Of a DNA stretch of 34,147 nt, positions 7,219 to 15,697 are shown piece by piece. The stretch's first letter is position 1. Each line of letters opens with the position of its first letter. The notes under the pieces are model-generated. The model was not told the DNA's origin. It saw only the letters and a list, made by a program, of their open reading frames with translations, and ran no database searches. The stretch spans positions 1 through 34,147 of the forward strand of contig JAUPUU010000135.1 of assembly GCA_030917395.1 (NCBI GenBank). Direction: 5' to 3'. This DNA comes from Cyanobacteriota bacterium erpe_2018_sw_21hr_WHONDRS-SW48-000092_B_bin.40. GTDB taxonomy: Bacteria; Cyanobacteriota; Vampirovibrionia; Obscuribacterales; Obscuribacteraceae. The translations under genes and the position numbers were made by a program.

Positions 7219-8577
7219 ATGTTTGCAAACGGCGACGAAATATTCAAAATCTCAAGGCTCACCATAGCCTGGCTAACAATCATTTTCACCATAGTGTGGA
7301 TGGTTTGTTGGGGAGTAGGCATTGGATTGCCCATGTTGTTGACCCAGCAATTAGGAGATCAGGCCAATCTCGCAAATGAGATTTTGAGAGCTGTGACACC
7401 GGTGATTGCCATTTTGGTATTCATTCCGATTAACGCCATGTTTATGGTTCTGATCGAGCGCCGCGCTCTGGCACTGTGGACTGTAAGAAAAGGTCCAAAC
7501 AGAGTTGGTCCAGACGGCAACCTGCAAACCGCTGCCGATGCCGTTAAATTGCTTTTGAAAGAAGACATTACGCCGACCGGTGCCGATGCTGCCATGCATA
7601 CCTTCGCTCCGATTTTGTTCTTCGCTCCCTCAATTATTGGCGCTGTGCCACTTCTTGCTGCAGTGACAAATGACCACCCGCTCTTCCATATATTGAATCT
7701 ACCAACCGGTATCTTTTACGTCTTAGCCGCTGGCGCACTGCCAGTGGTTGCTTTGGTTATGGCTGGTTGGGCTTCTAATAACAAGTATTCGTTAGTAGGC
7801 GGCTTGCGTAGTGCTGCTCAGGCCATCAGCTATGAAATTCCTCTGGTTTTGTCACTGGTAACCGTCTGCTTAATGGCCGGCACCCTTGATCTGGTAAAGA
7901 TTGCTCAGCAACAGGCTGGCGGTATTCTTAACTGGAATCTGCTCGGTGGTGGTGCTTTAGTGGGTCTTAATCAAGCCATCGGTGGTGGTGGTGCTAAGGC
8001 GCTTGAAGCTGCTTATCCGATGGGCGCTGTGTCTTATGTATGCGCTGGTCTGTTGGTCTGCTCACTAATCATTTCATTCTGGCTCTACTTAACTGGAGCC
8101 TGCGCTGAAATCAACCGTATTCCTTTCGACTTGCCAGAAGCTGAATCAGAGCTGGTGAGCGGCTACAACACTGAGTACAGTGGCATGAAGTTCGCTATTT
8201 TCTTCTTAGCAGAATTCACCAACTTGTTCGTAGTGGCTAGCGTCACTACCGTGATGTTCTTGGGCGGTGGAGACAATCCAATCCCTCCATATATCCTCGA
8301 TAAGATCCCTGGCATCCCGCAAATGGTTGCTGCCATTAGAGAATCGTTCTTGTGTCAGAACCTACACCTAATCAATCCAGAAACATTGTTCGCTACCCTT
8401 TGGGTAATTGCCAAAGTTTATGGCCTGGTTATTTTCGCAATTCTAATTCGCGCTACCCTGCCGCGCTTCAGAATTGACCAGCTTATGGCTTTTGGCTGGA
8501 AGCGGTTGATTCCACTTTCACTGATCGTTTTCATCATCGTTGTATTTGCACGGGAGTTCGTAAACATTCATGGCTAA
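7219..8577 (+). CDS. nuoH: NADH-quinone oxidoreductase subunit H, unusually long
   Basis: Membrane subunit linking quinone reduction to the proton channels. Family motifs are LIERRALALWTVRKGPNRVG, DAVKLLLKEDITP, AAQAISYEIPL, and AEINRIPFDLPEAESELVSG followed by YNTEYSGM. It has 452 residues against roughly 325-370 in typical homologues. The extra length lies in an N-terminal stretch, a Gly-rich insertion before the AEINR motif (about residues 230-262), and a loop after GYNTEYSGM (about residues 350-385). The stop overlaps the nuoI start by 8 nt. Confidence 0.95.
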   Translation: MFANGDEIFKISRLTIAWLTIIFTIVWMVCWGVGIGLPMLLTQQLGDQANLANEILRAVTPVIAILVFIPINAMFMVLIERRALALWTVRKGPNRVGPDGNLQTAADAVKLLLKEDITPTGADAAMHTFAPILFFAPSIIGAVPLLAAVTNDHPLFHILNLPTGIFYVLAAGALPVVALVMAGWASNNKYSLVGGLRSAAQAISYEIPLVLSLVTVCLMAGTLDLVKIAQQQAGGILNWNLLGGGALVGLNQAIGGGGAKALEAAYPMGAVSYVCAGLLVCSLIISFWLYLTGACAEINRIPFDLPEAESELVSGYNTEYSGMKFAIFFLAEFTNLFVVASVTTVMFLGGGDNPIPPYILDKIPGIPQMVAAIRESFLCQNLHLINPETLFATLWVIAKVYGLVIFAILIRATLPRFRIDQLMAFGWKRLIPLSLIVFIIVVFAREFVNIHG

Positions 8578-9271
8578 CCTCATCTCTAGAGCGTTTGGTG
8601 GACTGAACGAAGTGAGGCGTGGTCTTGCTACGGTGTTCAAACACACCTGGCGCGAACCAATCACTAAAAACTACCCTGACGAAATGCCTAATCTGGCACC
8701 ACACTTCAGAGGCCGTTTGGGTCTAACTGTTAACCCTGAAACCGGAGACCACCTCTGTATTTCATGCCGGCAGTGTGAACGGGTTTGTCCTGATAAGTGT
8801 ATTGAAATTACTTCGCACAAGAGCCCTGAGACTAACAAGTTGGAGCTGATCGATTTCAAAATCGACCACGGTCTTTGTATGTTCTGCGGTCTTTGTACTG
8901 AAGTTTGCCCTACCCTCTGCATCATCAATACCAATGATTTTGAAATGGCAGACTACAGTCGCCAATCACTTATATATGATTTGAAAAAATTGACCTTGAG
9001 TCAAGAAGAATCAGCGTTCTATTTTGAGCGCAAAGAAATGCCATTGCCTAAGCCAAAGCCAGCCAAGCCAGCTCCAGCTGCCGCGGCTGCTAAGCCCGCA
9101 GCACCGGCTGCTGAAGCTAAAGCCGAGGCCAAACCTGCCGAAGCTAAAGCCGAGGCCAAACCAGCTGAAGCTAAAGCCGAGGCTAAACCTGCTGAAGCTA
9201 AAGCAGAAGATAAACCAGCTGAAGCCAAGGCCGAAGATAAGCCTGCTGATTCCAAATCTAGTGAAGAGTAA
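8570..9271 (+). CDS. nuoI: NADH-quinone oxidoreductase subunit I with repetitive Ala/Glu/Lys tail
   Basis: Ferredoxin-like subunit carrying two 4Fe-4S clusters (N6a/N6b). Ligands are visible as C63-x2-C66-x2-C69-x3-C73 and C103-x2-C106-x2-C109-x3-C113, with a further Cys after each set (C77, C117). The conserved core ends near residue 157. The remaining 75 residues are a disordered, charged tail built from a nine-residue step, PAEAKAEAK, changing to PAEAKAEDK near the end. It overlaps nuoH by 8 nt, indicating translational coupling. Confidence 0.95.
   Translation: MANLISRAFGGLNEVRRGLATVFKHTWREPITKNYPDEMPNLAPHFRGRLGLTVNPETGDHLCISCRQCERVCPDKCIEITSHKSPETNKLELIDFKIDHGLCMFCGLCTEVCPTLCIINTNDFEMADYSRQSLIYDLKKLTLSQEESAFYFERKEMPLPKPKPAKPAPAAAAAKPAAPAAEAKAEAKPAEAKAEAKPAEAKAEAKPAEAKAEDKPAEAKAEDKPADSKSSEE
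9108..9249 (+). repeat. 27-nt tandem repeat encoding PAEAKAEAK in the nuoI tail
   Basis: About five consecutive 27-nt units encode PAEAKAEAK or PAEAKAEDK. The first copies are nearly identical at DNA level (GAAGCTAAAGCCGAGGC recurs), which suggests expansion by slippage or unequal exchange. The last two units carry the AED variant. Confidence 0.8.
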
Positions 9272-9274
9272 GTC

Positions 9275-9301
9275 GTAAACGTTGTAAGCGTTATAAGCGT
9301 A
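9275..9301 (+). repeat. Three 9-nt tandem near-repeats before nuoJ
   Basis: GTAAACGTT (9275-9283), GTAAGCGTT (9284-9292) and ATAAGCGTA (9293-9301) run back to back in the 46-nt nuoI-nuoJ spacer, just before the nuoJ ribosome binding site AGGAAG. Probably a slippage product. Confidence 0.5.
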
Positions 9302-9317
9302 ATAGGAAGTCAAGAAA

Positions 9318-9968
9318 ATGGGCCAAGATCTACTCCCACCTCTATTAAGTGCACCAGGCGTTGAGACCTGGGCGTTTTATATACTGACGACGCTGTCAAT
9401 TTGTCTGGCCATCGCAGTATTGGCCGATAGAGTGGTTATCCGCAGCGGTTTCATTTTGATTGGAGTATTCGGAACGATTTCTGGAATCTTCCTTTTACTC
9501 TCCGCTCAGTTTCTTGCTCTGGCCCAGATCATGATTTATGCGGTTGGTATTACTCTCATGGTAGTGATTGCCTTGATGTTAACGAACCCGCGTCTAGAGC
9601 GCGAGCAAGCCGTTGTTTATTACGATGAAAATTTGCCACCATTAGCTAAGATTTTTGCTTCCTGTAAGCGCAATTTGAGCTTGTGGGTATCGGTATTGAG
9701 CTTTGTCACTCTTTATTCAGCACTGATTGGCGAGAACCATTGGCCACTAAGCGATCAACCTGTCAGCCCAGACGCTGTGAAAGTGCTGGGTGAAGCTCTG
9801 GTGACAAACTATTCCATTCCGTTTGAGTTCTCATCCGTTCTGCTTCTAGCTGCTTTGATGGGAGCCGTCATGCTAGCTAAAGGCGAATCGAAGAATAGAG
9901 ATGACGACAATGTAGCCATTGTCGACGAAGCTAAGAAGCAAGAAAATAATCTGGCGCTGCAGAGGTAG
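9318..9968 (+). CDS. nuoJ: NADH-quinone oxidoreductase subunit J
   Basis: Membrane-arm subunit of 216 residues with five predicted membrane segments. The recognisable segment is LSAQFLALAQIMIYAVGITL followed by MVVIALMLTNPR, corresponding to the conserved YxGAIxVLxLFVVMLL helix of NuoJ, then the late helix SSVLLLAALMGAVMLAK. AGGAAG precedes the ATG by about 10 nt. The polar C-terminal tail is about 25 residues. Position between nuoI and nuoK supports the call. Confidence 0.92.
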   Translation: MGQDLLPPLLSAPGVETWAFYILTTLSICLAIAVLADRVVIRSGFILIGVFGTISGIFLLLSAQFLALAQIMIYAVGITLMVVIALMLTNPRLEREQAVVYYDENLPPLAKIFASCKRNLSLWVSVLSFVTLYSALIGENHWPLSDQPVSPDAVKVLGEALVTNYSIPFEFSSVLLLAALMGAVMLAKGESKNRDDDNVAIVDEAKKQENNLALQR

Positions 9969-9977
9969 GAGATCAAA

Positions 9978-10553
9978 GTGCAAAACGTAGTTACGGTCAA
10001 AGAACCGCAATCTTCAGTAAATCTGGCTCTGGTCTATGCGCTTGTCGCAGCGGCTGTGGTTGGCAGTTATACCGGACAACTTTCTACCGCTGCTGGTATA
10101 GAAAGCATAGTCACTAATCACTATGACTTCTGGGCCTGTCTAGGTCTCGCTCTTGCTGGATGGATATTTCGCAGTGTTGGCGGTCACAAGGGCGTAATCG
10201 TCACCATGACTGTGCTGGCATCATTCATTATTTTGACTCTGAGTCAACCAATGCTACTGCGTTATCTAACCTTCGCTGCACTGCTCTTCTCAATGGGCTT
10301 GTATGGCATGGTGCAGTCGCGAAATGCTGTGCGAGTGCTGCTTTCAATTGAATTGATGCTTAATGCTGTCAATATCAATTTGATTGCTTTCTCGCGCTAC
10401 GTTGATCCAGTTGCTTTGAAAGGCCAGCTCTTCGTTATCTTTGTACTCACTGTCGCTGCTGCTGAAGCTGCTGTCGGCCTAGCGGTTGTCTTGGCTATCT
10501 ACCGCAGCCGTCAGACAGTTGATATGGATAAATTCACACTACTGAAGTGGTAG
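9978..10553 (+). CDS. nuoK: NADH-quinone oxidoreductase subunit K with N-terminal membrane extension
   Basis: The smallest antiporter-like (MrpC-type) subunit. The C-terminal 100 residues are a full Nuo[40 protein letters not shown], then a helix with [19 protein letters not shown]. These carry the two buried glutamates of the family. The GTG start gives 191 residues, about 90 more than normal; the extension looks like two or three extra membrane helices (about residues 15-85). GGTAGGAG lies upstream of the GTG, 9 nt after the nuoJ stop. Last gene of the operon. Confidence 0.92.
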   Translation: MQNVVTVKEPQSSVNLALVYALVAAAVVGSYTGQLSTAAGIESIVTNHYDFWACLGLALAGWIFRSVGGHKGVIVTMTVLASFIILTLSQPMLLRYLTFAALLFSMGLYGMVQSRNAVRVLLSIELMLNAVNINLIAFSRYVDPVALKGQLFVIFVLTVAAAEAAVGLAVVLAIYRSRQTVDMDKFTLLKW

Positions 10554-10589
10554 TTAGTTAGAACCAAAATGCGCTTATTGGATAATGGA

Positions 10590-10622
10590 AAAGGCTACTC
10601 GAAAGAGTAGCCTTTCCTTTAT
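10590..10622 (+). terminator. Terminator of the nuo operon
   Basis: A perfect 11-bp stem, AAAGGCTACTC (10590-10600) and GAGTAGCCTTT (10605-10615), has a GAAA tetraloop and a pyrimidine-rich tail (CCTTTATT). The minus strand reads through the same stem with TTTTCC after it, so it may also serve the convergent gene. Confidence 0.88.
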
Positions 10623-10679
10623 TGATTAGTACAAGCATCAAGCATCTGGGTGACGTTATTCTGCCGCGTGAGCACGAAG

Positions 10680-10705
10680 CTAAGCACTCGTTCTCTCGAG
10701 CTTAG
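10680..10705. other. Imperfect hairpin between convergent genes
   Basis: CTAAGCACTCG (10680-10690) pairs with CGAGCTTAG (10697-10705) with a 2-nt bulge. No T-run follows on either strand. It may be a weak terminator for the minus-strand gene at 10729-11013 or have no role. Confidence 0.3.
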
Positions 10706-10728
10706 TCTTAGTAAGTAGAGCCGCTCTT

Positions 10729-11013
10729 CTAAGCTTCTACGGCCAGCCAGCCACCTTCAACAAGGCCTTCGGCAATCGCTTCACGAAATGTTCTGGTGGC
10801 GTCGGGAAGACTCTTCGTCGGTACTTTAATTGTCTTCAAAATGGTGCCACTTTCCAGTTCAGCAAAGTCTATTGTTCGGCTATCGCGAAAGTCTACTGGG
10901 TCGATGGTTTCTTCACTGACAGTGATGTTAAAGCGATCTGCTAGTAGGCCTTTTGATATGCCGGTGCCTTCGAGGGCTGTACTTAAGTCAACAATGGTCG
11001 TTAGTTCGGTCAT
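10729..11013 (-). CDS. Small hypothetical protein (94 residues)
   Basis: No family is recognised. The protein is acidic and cytosolic-looking, without signal peptide or membrane segment. It contains GISKGLLADRFNITVSEETI, then ESGTILKTIKVPTKSLPDAT and ends EGGWLAVEA. The ATG has a good ribosome binding site (AGGAAAC, about 5 nt spacing), supporting a real gene. It converges on the nuo operon and is probably monocistronic. A TATACT on the minus strand (11074-11069) is a possible -10. Confidence 0.6.
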   Translation of the reverse strand: MTELTTIVDLSTALEGTGISKGLLADRFNITVSEETIDPVDFRDSRTIDFAELESGTILKTIKVPTKSLPDATRTFREAIAEGLVEGGWLAVEA

Positions 11014-11450
11014 CTTTGTTTCCTGAATATCAACAAAAGTTATTGTCCATGCGACTGCTCGCTAACTCAGTATAGAAATGCTGTCAGCTCAGTTTACTGT
11101 TGATTTTTTTATGACTGCTCGAAAGCCTGATTGCAGGCTGTAAAACAGCGATGCATAAAAACGTAACTTCACAGAACTTTGATGAAGCCCAAATGTAACT
11201 GCTTCTTCACCTGCAAGATGTTAGCGCCGGTAGAGCTCGCTTGCTTCGGAGAATCGCTCTGTACCGCGATCGTCGAGCAATGCAACCGCTCTGGAATGCT
11301 AATTGCCGTCCTGCCGGCCTCACTCAATGAAAATTTTGATTTGGACTTATTACCAATGCGGTGTTGCCAACGTTTTGCCAAGAAAATGTCCAGAATATAA
11401 CAGATTGAAGGCTTAAAGTTCAGCCAAGCTAATTACTACGAGGTGCGCCC
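11014..11450. other. Intergenic region, possible small plus-strand ORF
   Basis: Mostly without clear features. A plus-strand frame, 11182-11400, could encode 72 residues; from its second ATG at 11218 it gives about 60. It contains the fairly protein-like stretch VEQCNRSGMLIAVLPASL. Neither ATG has a ribosome binding site, and an opposite-strand frame covers the same stretch, so coding is doubtful. GAGGTG just before 11451 is the ribosome binding site of the next gene. Confidence 0.3.
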
Positions 11451-11852
11451 ATGGCTGATATCAAGGCAACAGATTGCTCTAAGCATCAACCACTAGTTGA
11501 GAAATTCGATGCTGAAGCTGTCACCAAACAGTTAGAAGGTGGTCACACTGCCATGCTAGAAGTGGCTTTGGGAAAGGCTCAAGGTGCTGGGGAACGCCGC
11601 GATATGTTGAAAGTTGTGCAAGGTATCAATGCTGCCCATCGCCTTGAGCAACCAGATAAACATTTGCCAGTAATTAGCCTTGAAGTTGAAACGGTCGGCA
11701 ACTGGATGCGGCCTGCTTCGCAGCTTTCGCTTACCAGGCAAGAGTATAAAAATTTTGCAGTGCCTGAGCCAATTTATGTTGAGCGCCACTCTAGTGGTAG
11801 TTCGACTATTGTTTACCAGCCTGTTCGCGAAGTGATTAAGACCACCCTTTAG
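11451..11852 (+). CDS. Hypothetical protein (133 residues)
   Basis: No family is recognised. The protein is soluble, with no signal or membrane segment. Residues 15-70 look helical (EAVTKQLEGGHTAMLEVALG, then AGERRDMLKVVQGINAAHR) and the C-terminal half is more beta-like (LPVISLEVETV, GSSTIVYQPVREV). The ATG has GAGGTG about 6 nt upstream. The Ser/Thr kinase gene begins about 140 nt downstream on the same strand, so it might be a co-transcribed partner; this is inference from position only. Confidence 0.6.
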   Translation: MADIKATDCSKHQPLVEKFDAEAVTKQLEGGHTAMLEVALGKAQGAGERRDMLKVVQGINAAHRLEQPDKHLPVISLEVETVGNWMRPASQLSLTRQEYKNFAVPEPIYVERHSSGSSTIVYQPVREVIKTTL

Positions 11853-11993
11853 TAGGCAGAGATTTCATTGTAGCAATGTAGCCATAGCGTTACGGATGCA
11901 TGGTTGGTAGTTGATGGACGCCAGTTGATGGGCTGTAGATTTGGGTAGATTAAGGGATAGATAGTGGCAATTTGATTCGTTCTGGAGCGGTTG

Positions 11994-14111
11994 ATGCCCC
12001 AAGATCCCAGTGGCGAAGACCGATTTGGCTTCGATTTTCACGAGAAGACGCAGCATACCGGTGAGATCTCGAGCAAACCTTACGAGGCCACGAGCGGCTT
12101 TGCTTTGAACGAACTGATCGGTGGCAGCTATCGGGTGCTCGAATTTATTGGCGAAGGCGGCATGGGCCTGGTCTATAAAGTCGAACACATTCACATGAAT
12201 AAGATTCTAGCTTTGAAAGTGTTGAAGACTGAACATCTTTCAGAGAATGTCTGGAAACGCTTTCGTCTTGAGGCTCAAGCTATCTCAAGGCTTGATCATG
12301 CCAACATAATCAAGATCTACGACATGAATCAAACCCCAGATGGGCGGCCGTTCTATACTATGGAGCTGCTGGCGGGAGAATCCCTGGCTGACTACTTGCA
12401 AGAGCATCAACGGCTGCCGCTAGACCAGGCTCTGCCAATATTTCGGCAAGTATGCTCAGCACTTGCTTACGCTCACGAGCGCGGCATCATTCACCGCGAT
12501 ATTAAACCAGGCAACATCATGCTACTTGAGCCGCTTGGCTCTGGTCTTGGTTCTCGAGTCAAAATCGTCGATTTTGGCATCGTCAAGGTCTTGGATGGTG
12601 GAGAGCAGATTGGTCAAGGTCTGACCATGCAAGGTGAAGTCTTTGGCAGCCCCCTGTACATGAGCCCTGAGCAGTGCGCTGGCAGTAAACTGGATGCCCG
12701 GGCGGATATGTATTCTGTTGCAGTCACTCTGTTTCAAGCCCTTACGGGCAAGCCACCTTTGTTGGGGCGCACTGCTGCCGAAACAACCATCATGCATCAC
12801 ACCGTCATGCCGCCATCGCTGGCTGAAGTCGCTGGAGTAGACTTCCCACCTGAATTAGAAGCTGTTGTCGCTAAGATGTTGGCTAAGGCACCTGATGATC
12901 GTTATCGCTCTCTGGCGGAAGTGGCAAGTGTTTTGCTTACTATTGAAAGGAAGTACTCAGGCGCGCCGCTACCCCTAGGTTCGGCTGAGCCTCTGCGGAT
13001 CAATGAAGCATTGTTTGACACTGAACTTATTGCTTCTGAAAATAGTGAGACTGGTGAATCTAATTCCTTGGAAAACCGCAACTCCAGATCTGTGGTGGCT
13101 ATAGCGGCTCTCTTCAGTGTCGTAGGTATCGCAGCAATAGTTTTTCTCTGTTCGCGGCTCTGGGCCAGTCCGGCTAAGCCCAAAGTGCCAGTCTCTTCTG
13201 CCATATATGTCGGTCTCAATCCAAGTATAGAAGCAAGCAAAAAGCAACTAGCCGCTGAGCTAGATGCTGTTGAGGTCACCTCTAGCCCTGAGACCGACAA
13301 GGCCATTGCGCTGTTCATGAAAGAAAGAAAGGAGCCATATTTCACCCGGGCTAAAGATGGCACGACTACTTTTAGTTTCCCCGACCAAATTAGTATTGGG
13401 GTAATTGCAACTATTGGTGCTGGCGGCCCGCAATCGTATCAGGCGATGGGGAAGTTTACTTTGCCCCCATGGCGTCAAATTTCATTTACTGCTAATGCCA
13501 TATCACTGGCCCACCCTGAATTGCTCAAATTTTTTCCCGCCAATAGTTTGGACTGTCTGAACTTTACCGGGCTGAAGCCGCGCTCGGCAGTGCTAATCGA
13601 TTGCATCATGGGGCAGCAGAATCTCATTGCCTTAGATTTGAGTGCTACTGAAATAAACGAGAGCGATCTCAGGGCTATTTCAGGCCTCAAGAAACTAGGT
13701 AGCTTGCATATTGATACTTGCAACATCAGCAACCGGGCGCTGTTTGATAGCAAGCTGCTACAACGACTCAAGGTTGTTGGGTTGCTTAACCTTCGTGATT
13801 GCATGCCAGTATTGAAGTCACTATTGCTGTCAAAGAAATTGAACAGTCTTGCACTTATGAGTGCTAACTTGAAAAAAAGTGACTTCGCCATAATCGCTAA
13901 GATGAGTCGCTTAACCTCCCTCGATCTTAGCGGTACCAATATCGATGATAACGACCTGAAGCAGCTAACAGTGTTGAGGAATGTCAGATTTATCAATCTA
14001 TTCGCTACACGCATAACTAAGCAGAGCGTCCCTACTTTGCGGAAATTCCCGGCATTGCATGATCCGGTTTTACCGCCGGAGGTTGGTGTGGTTTACTTTG
14101 GCGCACTGTGA
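11994..14111 (+). CDS. Receptor-like Ser/Thr protein kinase with LRR-like extracytoplasmic domain
   Basis: A Hanks-type kinase domain fills residues about 45-320. It has the Gly-rich loop GEGGMG, catalytic Lys in LALKVLK, HRDIKPGN, DFG in KIVDFGIVKV, and SPEQ in place of APE. All key catalytic residues are present, so it should be active. A linker leads to one membrane span (about 368-390, SVVAIAALFSVVGIAAIVFL). The exterior ends in leucine-rich-repeat-like units (about 515-700: LIALDLSATEINESDLRAIS, LTSLDLSGTNIDDNDLKQL). The ATG at 11994 has GGAG six nt upstream; a TTG lies directly before it. This architecture implies sensing outside the membrane and phosphorylation inside. Its 3' end is 4 nt from the convergent glycosyltransferase gene. 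Confidence 0.9.
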   Translation: MPQDPSGEDRFGFDFHEKTQHTGEISSKPYEATSGFALNELIGGSYRVLEFIGEGGMGLVYKVEHIHMNKILALKVLKTEHLSENVWKRFRLEAQAISRLDHANIIKIYDMNQTPDGRPFYTMELLAGESLADYLQEHQRLPLDQALPIFRQVCSALAYAHERGIIHRDIKPGNIMLLEPLGSGLGSRVKIVDFGIVKVLDGGEQIGQGLTMQGEVFGSPLYMSPEQCAGSKLDARADMYSVAVTLFQALTGKPPLLGRTAAETTIMHHTVMPPSLAEVAGVDFPPELEAVVAKMLAKAPDDRYRSLAEVASVLLTIERKYSGAPLPLGSAEPLRINEALFDTELIASENSETGESNSLENRNSRSVVAIAALFSVVGIAAIVFLCSRLWASPAKPKVPVSSAIYVGLNPSIEASKKQLAAELDAVEVTSSPETDKAIALFMKERKEPYFTRAKDGTTTFSFPDQISIGVIATIGAGGPQSYQAMGKFTLPPWRQISFTANAISLAHPELLKFFPANSLDCLNFTGLKPRSAVLIDCIMGQQNLIALDLSATEINESDLRAISGLKKLGSLHIDTCNISNRALFDSKLLQRLKVVGLLNLRDCMPVLKSLLLSKKLNSLALMSANLKKSDFAIIAKMSRLTSLDLSGTNIDDNDLKQLTVLRNVRFINLFATRITKQSVPTLRKFPALHDPVLPPEVGVVYFGAL

Positions 14112-14115
14112 TTTG

Positions 14116-15558
14116 CTACTTAGCCATGGCCAGGCGCAAGAAGCTTAAAGCCCAGTTATGTAGTTGATTCCATGTCAGCACATCGCGCATCGAGTTCATC
14201 CGTCTGCGCTTCTCTTCTATATCGATAGATAGTGCCAGTTTTAATGCCTGGCTGATTTCAGCTGGAGATTTTGGATCGACTAGATAGGCTCCCTGAGCTA
14301 GTTCCCTCGCACATCCGGCTGCCTTTGAAAGAATCAAGACCCCTTGTTGATCGTTGCGGCAAGCGACGAATTCTTTGGCAATAACATTGATGCCATCGCT
14401 CAGTGAATTGATAGATAAAGCTGTAGCGGCCTGATACCAGGCGGCCAGTTGTTGGTGGTTGAGTTTTCCTTTGAGGTGAATAATCGGCTGCCAACCATCG
14501 CGGCCGTATTCTTTGTTGATTGAAGCTATTTTTGCTTCAACCTGGCGGGCGTATTCAAGTTGGGCGGTGCCGTCAATTTTTGCTTCTTGCGAGATTTGCA
14601 CATAGTGAAAGCGGCGGTGTTCAGACGGGTTGGTTTTGAGCATTAGCTCTAAACCATTCAATCTCTCTAAAATTCCTTTGGTGTACTCAAGTCGTTCTAC
14701 ACCAAGAATAAATTGATTGGCTAAGCCCAGCTTCTCAGCAAGGGCCTCTGAGTAGGGCTTCGAGACCGCGGCTAGCTCCTGCCAGTAAGGCATGTCTACA
14801 CCAAGAGGCAATACTGCTACAGCTGTTGTGCGCCCCTGGTAGGTGGCTTTGTAGTTGGTGAGATCCACTACTGCATCTTCCAATAAGAGCGCTACTGTTT
14901 TGAGGAAGTTCTCGGCGTATTCATCGGTATGGAAGCCAATTAGTTTGTTGTGCAACATTGACTGCACCAGCTCGCGGCCAATAGGAGAGCTAGCTATTAT
15001 CTCGGGCTTGGGCCAGGGGGCGTGCCAGAACTGCGAAAGCACGATGCCGTGTTGCGAAGCTAGAACTGGTGCCGCCAGGGCTAGTTGATAATCGTGCAGC
15101 CAGCAGATCGTGGGGAAGCTCTCAGAGGCTGTAGTTATACATTCAGAGGCCACTGACTGACAAAGTGCGCGGAATGATTTCCAGGCTTCTGGGTCAAAGG
15201 TACTTTTACTGACAAAGCCGTGGAGCAAATCCCAGAGATAGCCATTAACCACCTTTTGGTGAGCATCAAACAAGCGTTTTTGAGCCATGGGGGCATAGTA
15301 GCTGAAGCCACTGCCAGCGCTTCCTTTGCTAGGCGGTGCAAAATCGCTGTTAGCTTGGGGCAACTCGGAAAGAGCAAACCAGTTCACTCTGGTCCCTAGC
15401 CTTCTTACTACTGGTTCAAGTGAATCGGGAACGCCACCGGTAACGCCGGGGCCAGCATAAGAAATGACATTGACGGTCGGTAAAAATAGATCGAGCCGTT
15501 CAATTTCTTCGTCGGTGATCGGCGAGAGAAGAACTGGCGTTGTAATTGCGCTGTTCAT
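14116..15558 (-). CDS. otsA: GT20-family glycosyltransferase, trehalose-6-phosphate synthase type
   Basis: A 480-residue GT-B enzyme. Family motifs are CWLHDYQLALAAP, FWHAPWPKPE, IGFHTDEYAENFL, VLPLGVDMPYW, LGVERLEYTKGILERLNGLE, and SDGINVIAKEFVACRNDQQG. These match OtsA, which joins UDP- or ADP-glucose to glucose-6-phosphate. The E-R-L-E-Y-T-K-G-I-L motif departs slightly from the usual D-R-L-D-Y-x-K-G-I-P. Glucosylglycerol-phosphate synthase is the main alternative within GT20. No phosphatase domain or otsB gene is visible. The gene is convergent with the kinase gene and has its own upstream region. Confidence 0.82.
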   Translation of the reverse strand: MNSAITTPVLLSPITDEEIERLDLFLPTVNVISYAGPGVTGGVPDSLEPVVRRLGTRVNWFALSELPQANSDFAPPSKGSAGSGFSYYAPMAQKRLFDAHQKVVNGYLWDLLHGFVSKSTFDPEAWKSFRALCQSVASECITTASESFPTICWLHDYQLALAAPVLASQHGIVLSQFWHAPWPKPEIIASSPIGRELVQSMLHNKLIGFHTDEYAENFLKTVALLLEDAVVDLTNYKATYQGRTTAVAVLPLGVDMPYWQELAAVSKPYSEALAEKLGLANQFILGVERLEYTKGILERLNGLELMLKTNPSEHRRFHYVQISQEAKIDGTAQLEYARQVEAKIASINKEYGRDGWQPIIHLKGKLNHQQLAAWYQAATALSINSLSDGINVIAKEFVACRNDQQGVLILSKAAGCARELAQGAYLVDPKSPAEISQALKLALSIDIEEKRRRMNSMRDVLTWNQLHNWALSFLRLAMAK

Positions 15559-15617
15559 GGCTTTCTTAGTCTATGGAGGGGTGGGAGTCTAAAAGAGAAA
15601 GTTAGGTGCCAGAGAAC

Positions 15618-15638
15618 AGCAACTGCGAAGAAGTTGCT
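15618..15638 (-). other. Hairpin in the otsA leader
   Basis: AGCAACT (15618-15624) and AGTTGCT (15632-15638) form a 7-bp stem with a 7-nt loop, about 60 nt before the otsA start. No T-run follows on the transcribed strand. It would lie inside the 5' leader if the promoter at 15698-15726 is used. Confidence 0.35.
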
Positions 15639-15697
15639 TGAAAAATATGGCTGTGACGCACGGGCTGCCAAAAAAAATCATTAATACGATAAACAGT

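Noticed and set aside
12902..13363. 153-residue minus-strand frame opposite the kinase gene
   Set aside because: The kinase reading frame is continuous here with a membrane span and sensible domain order; the opposite frame has no recognisable features.
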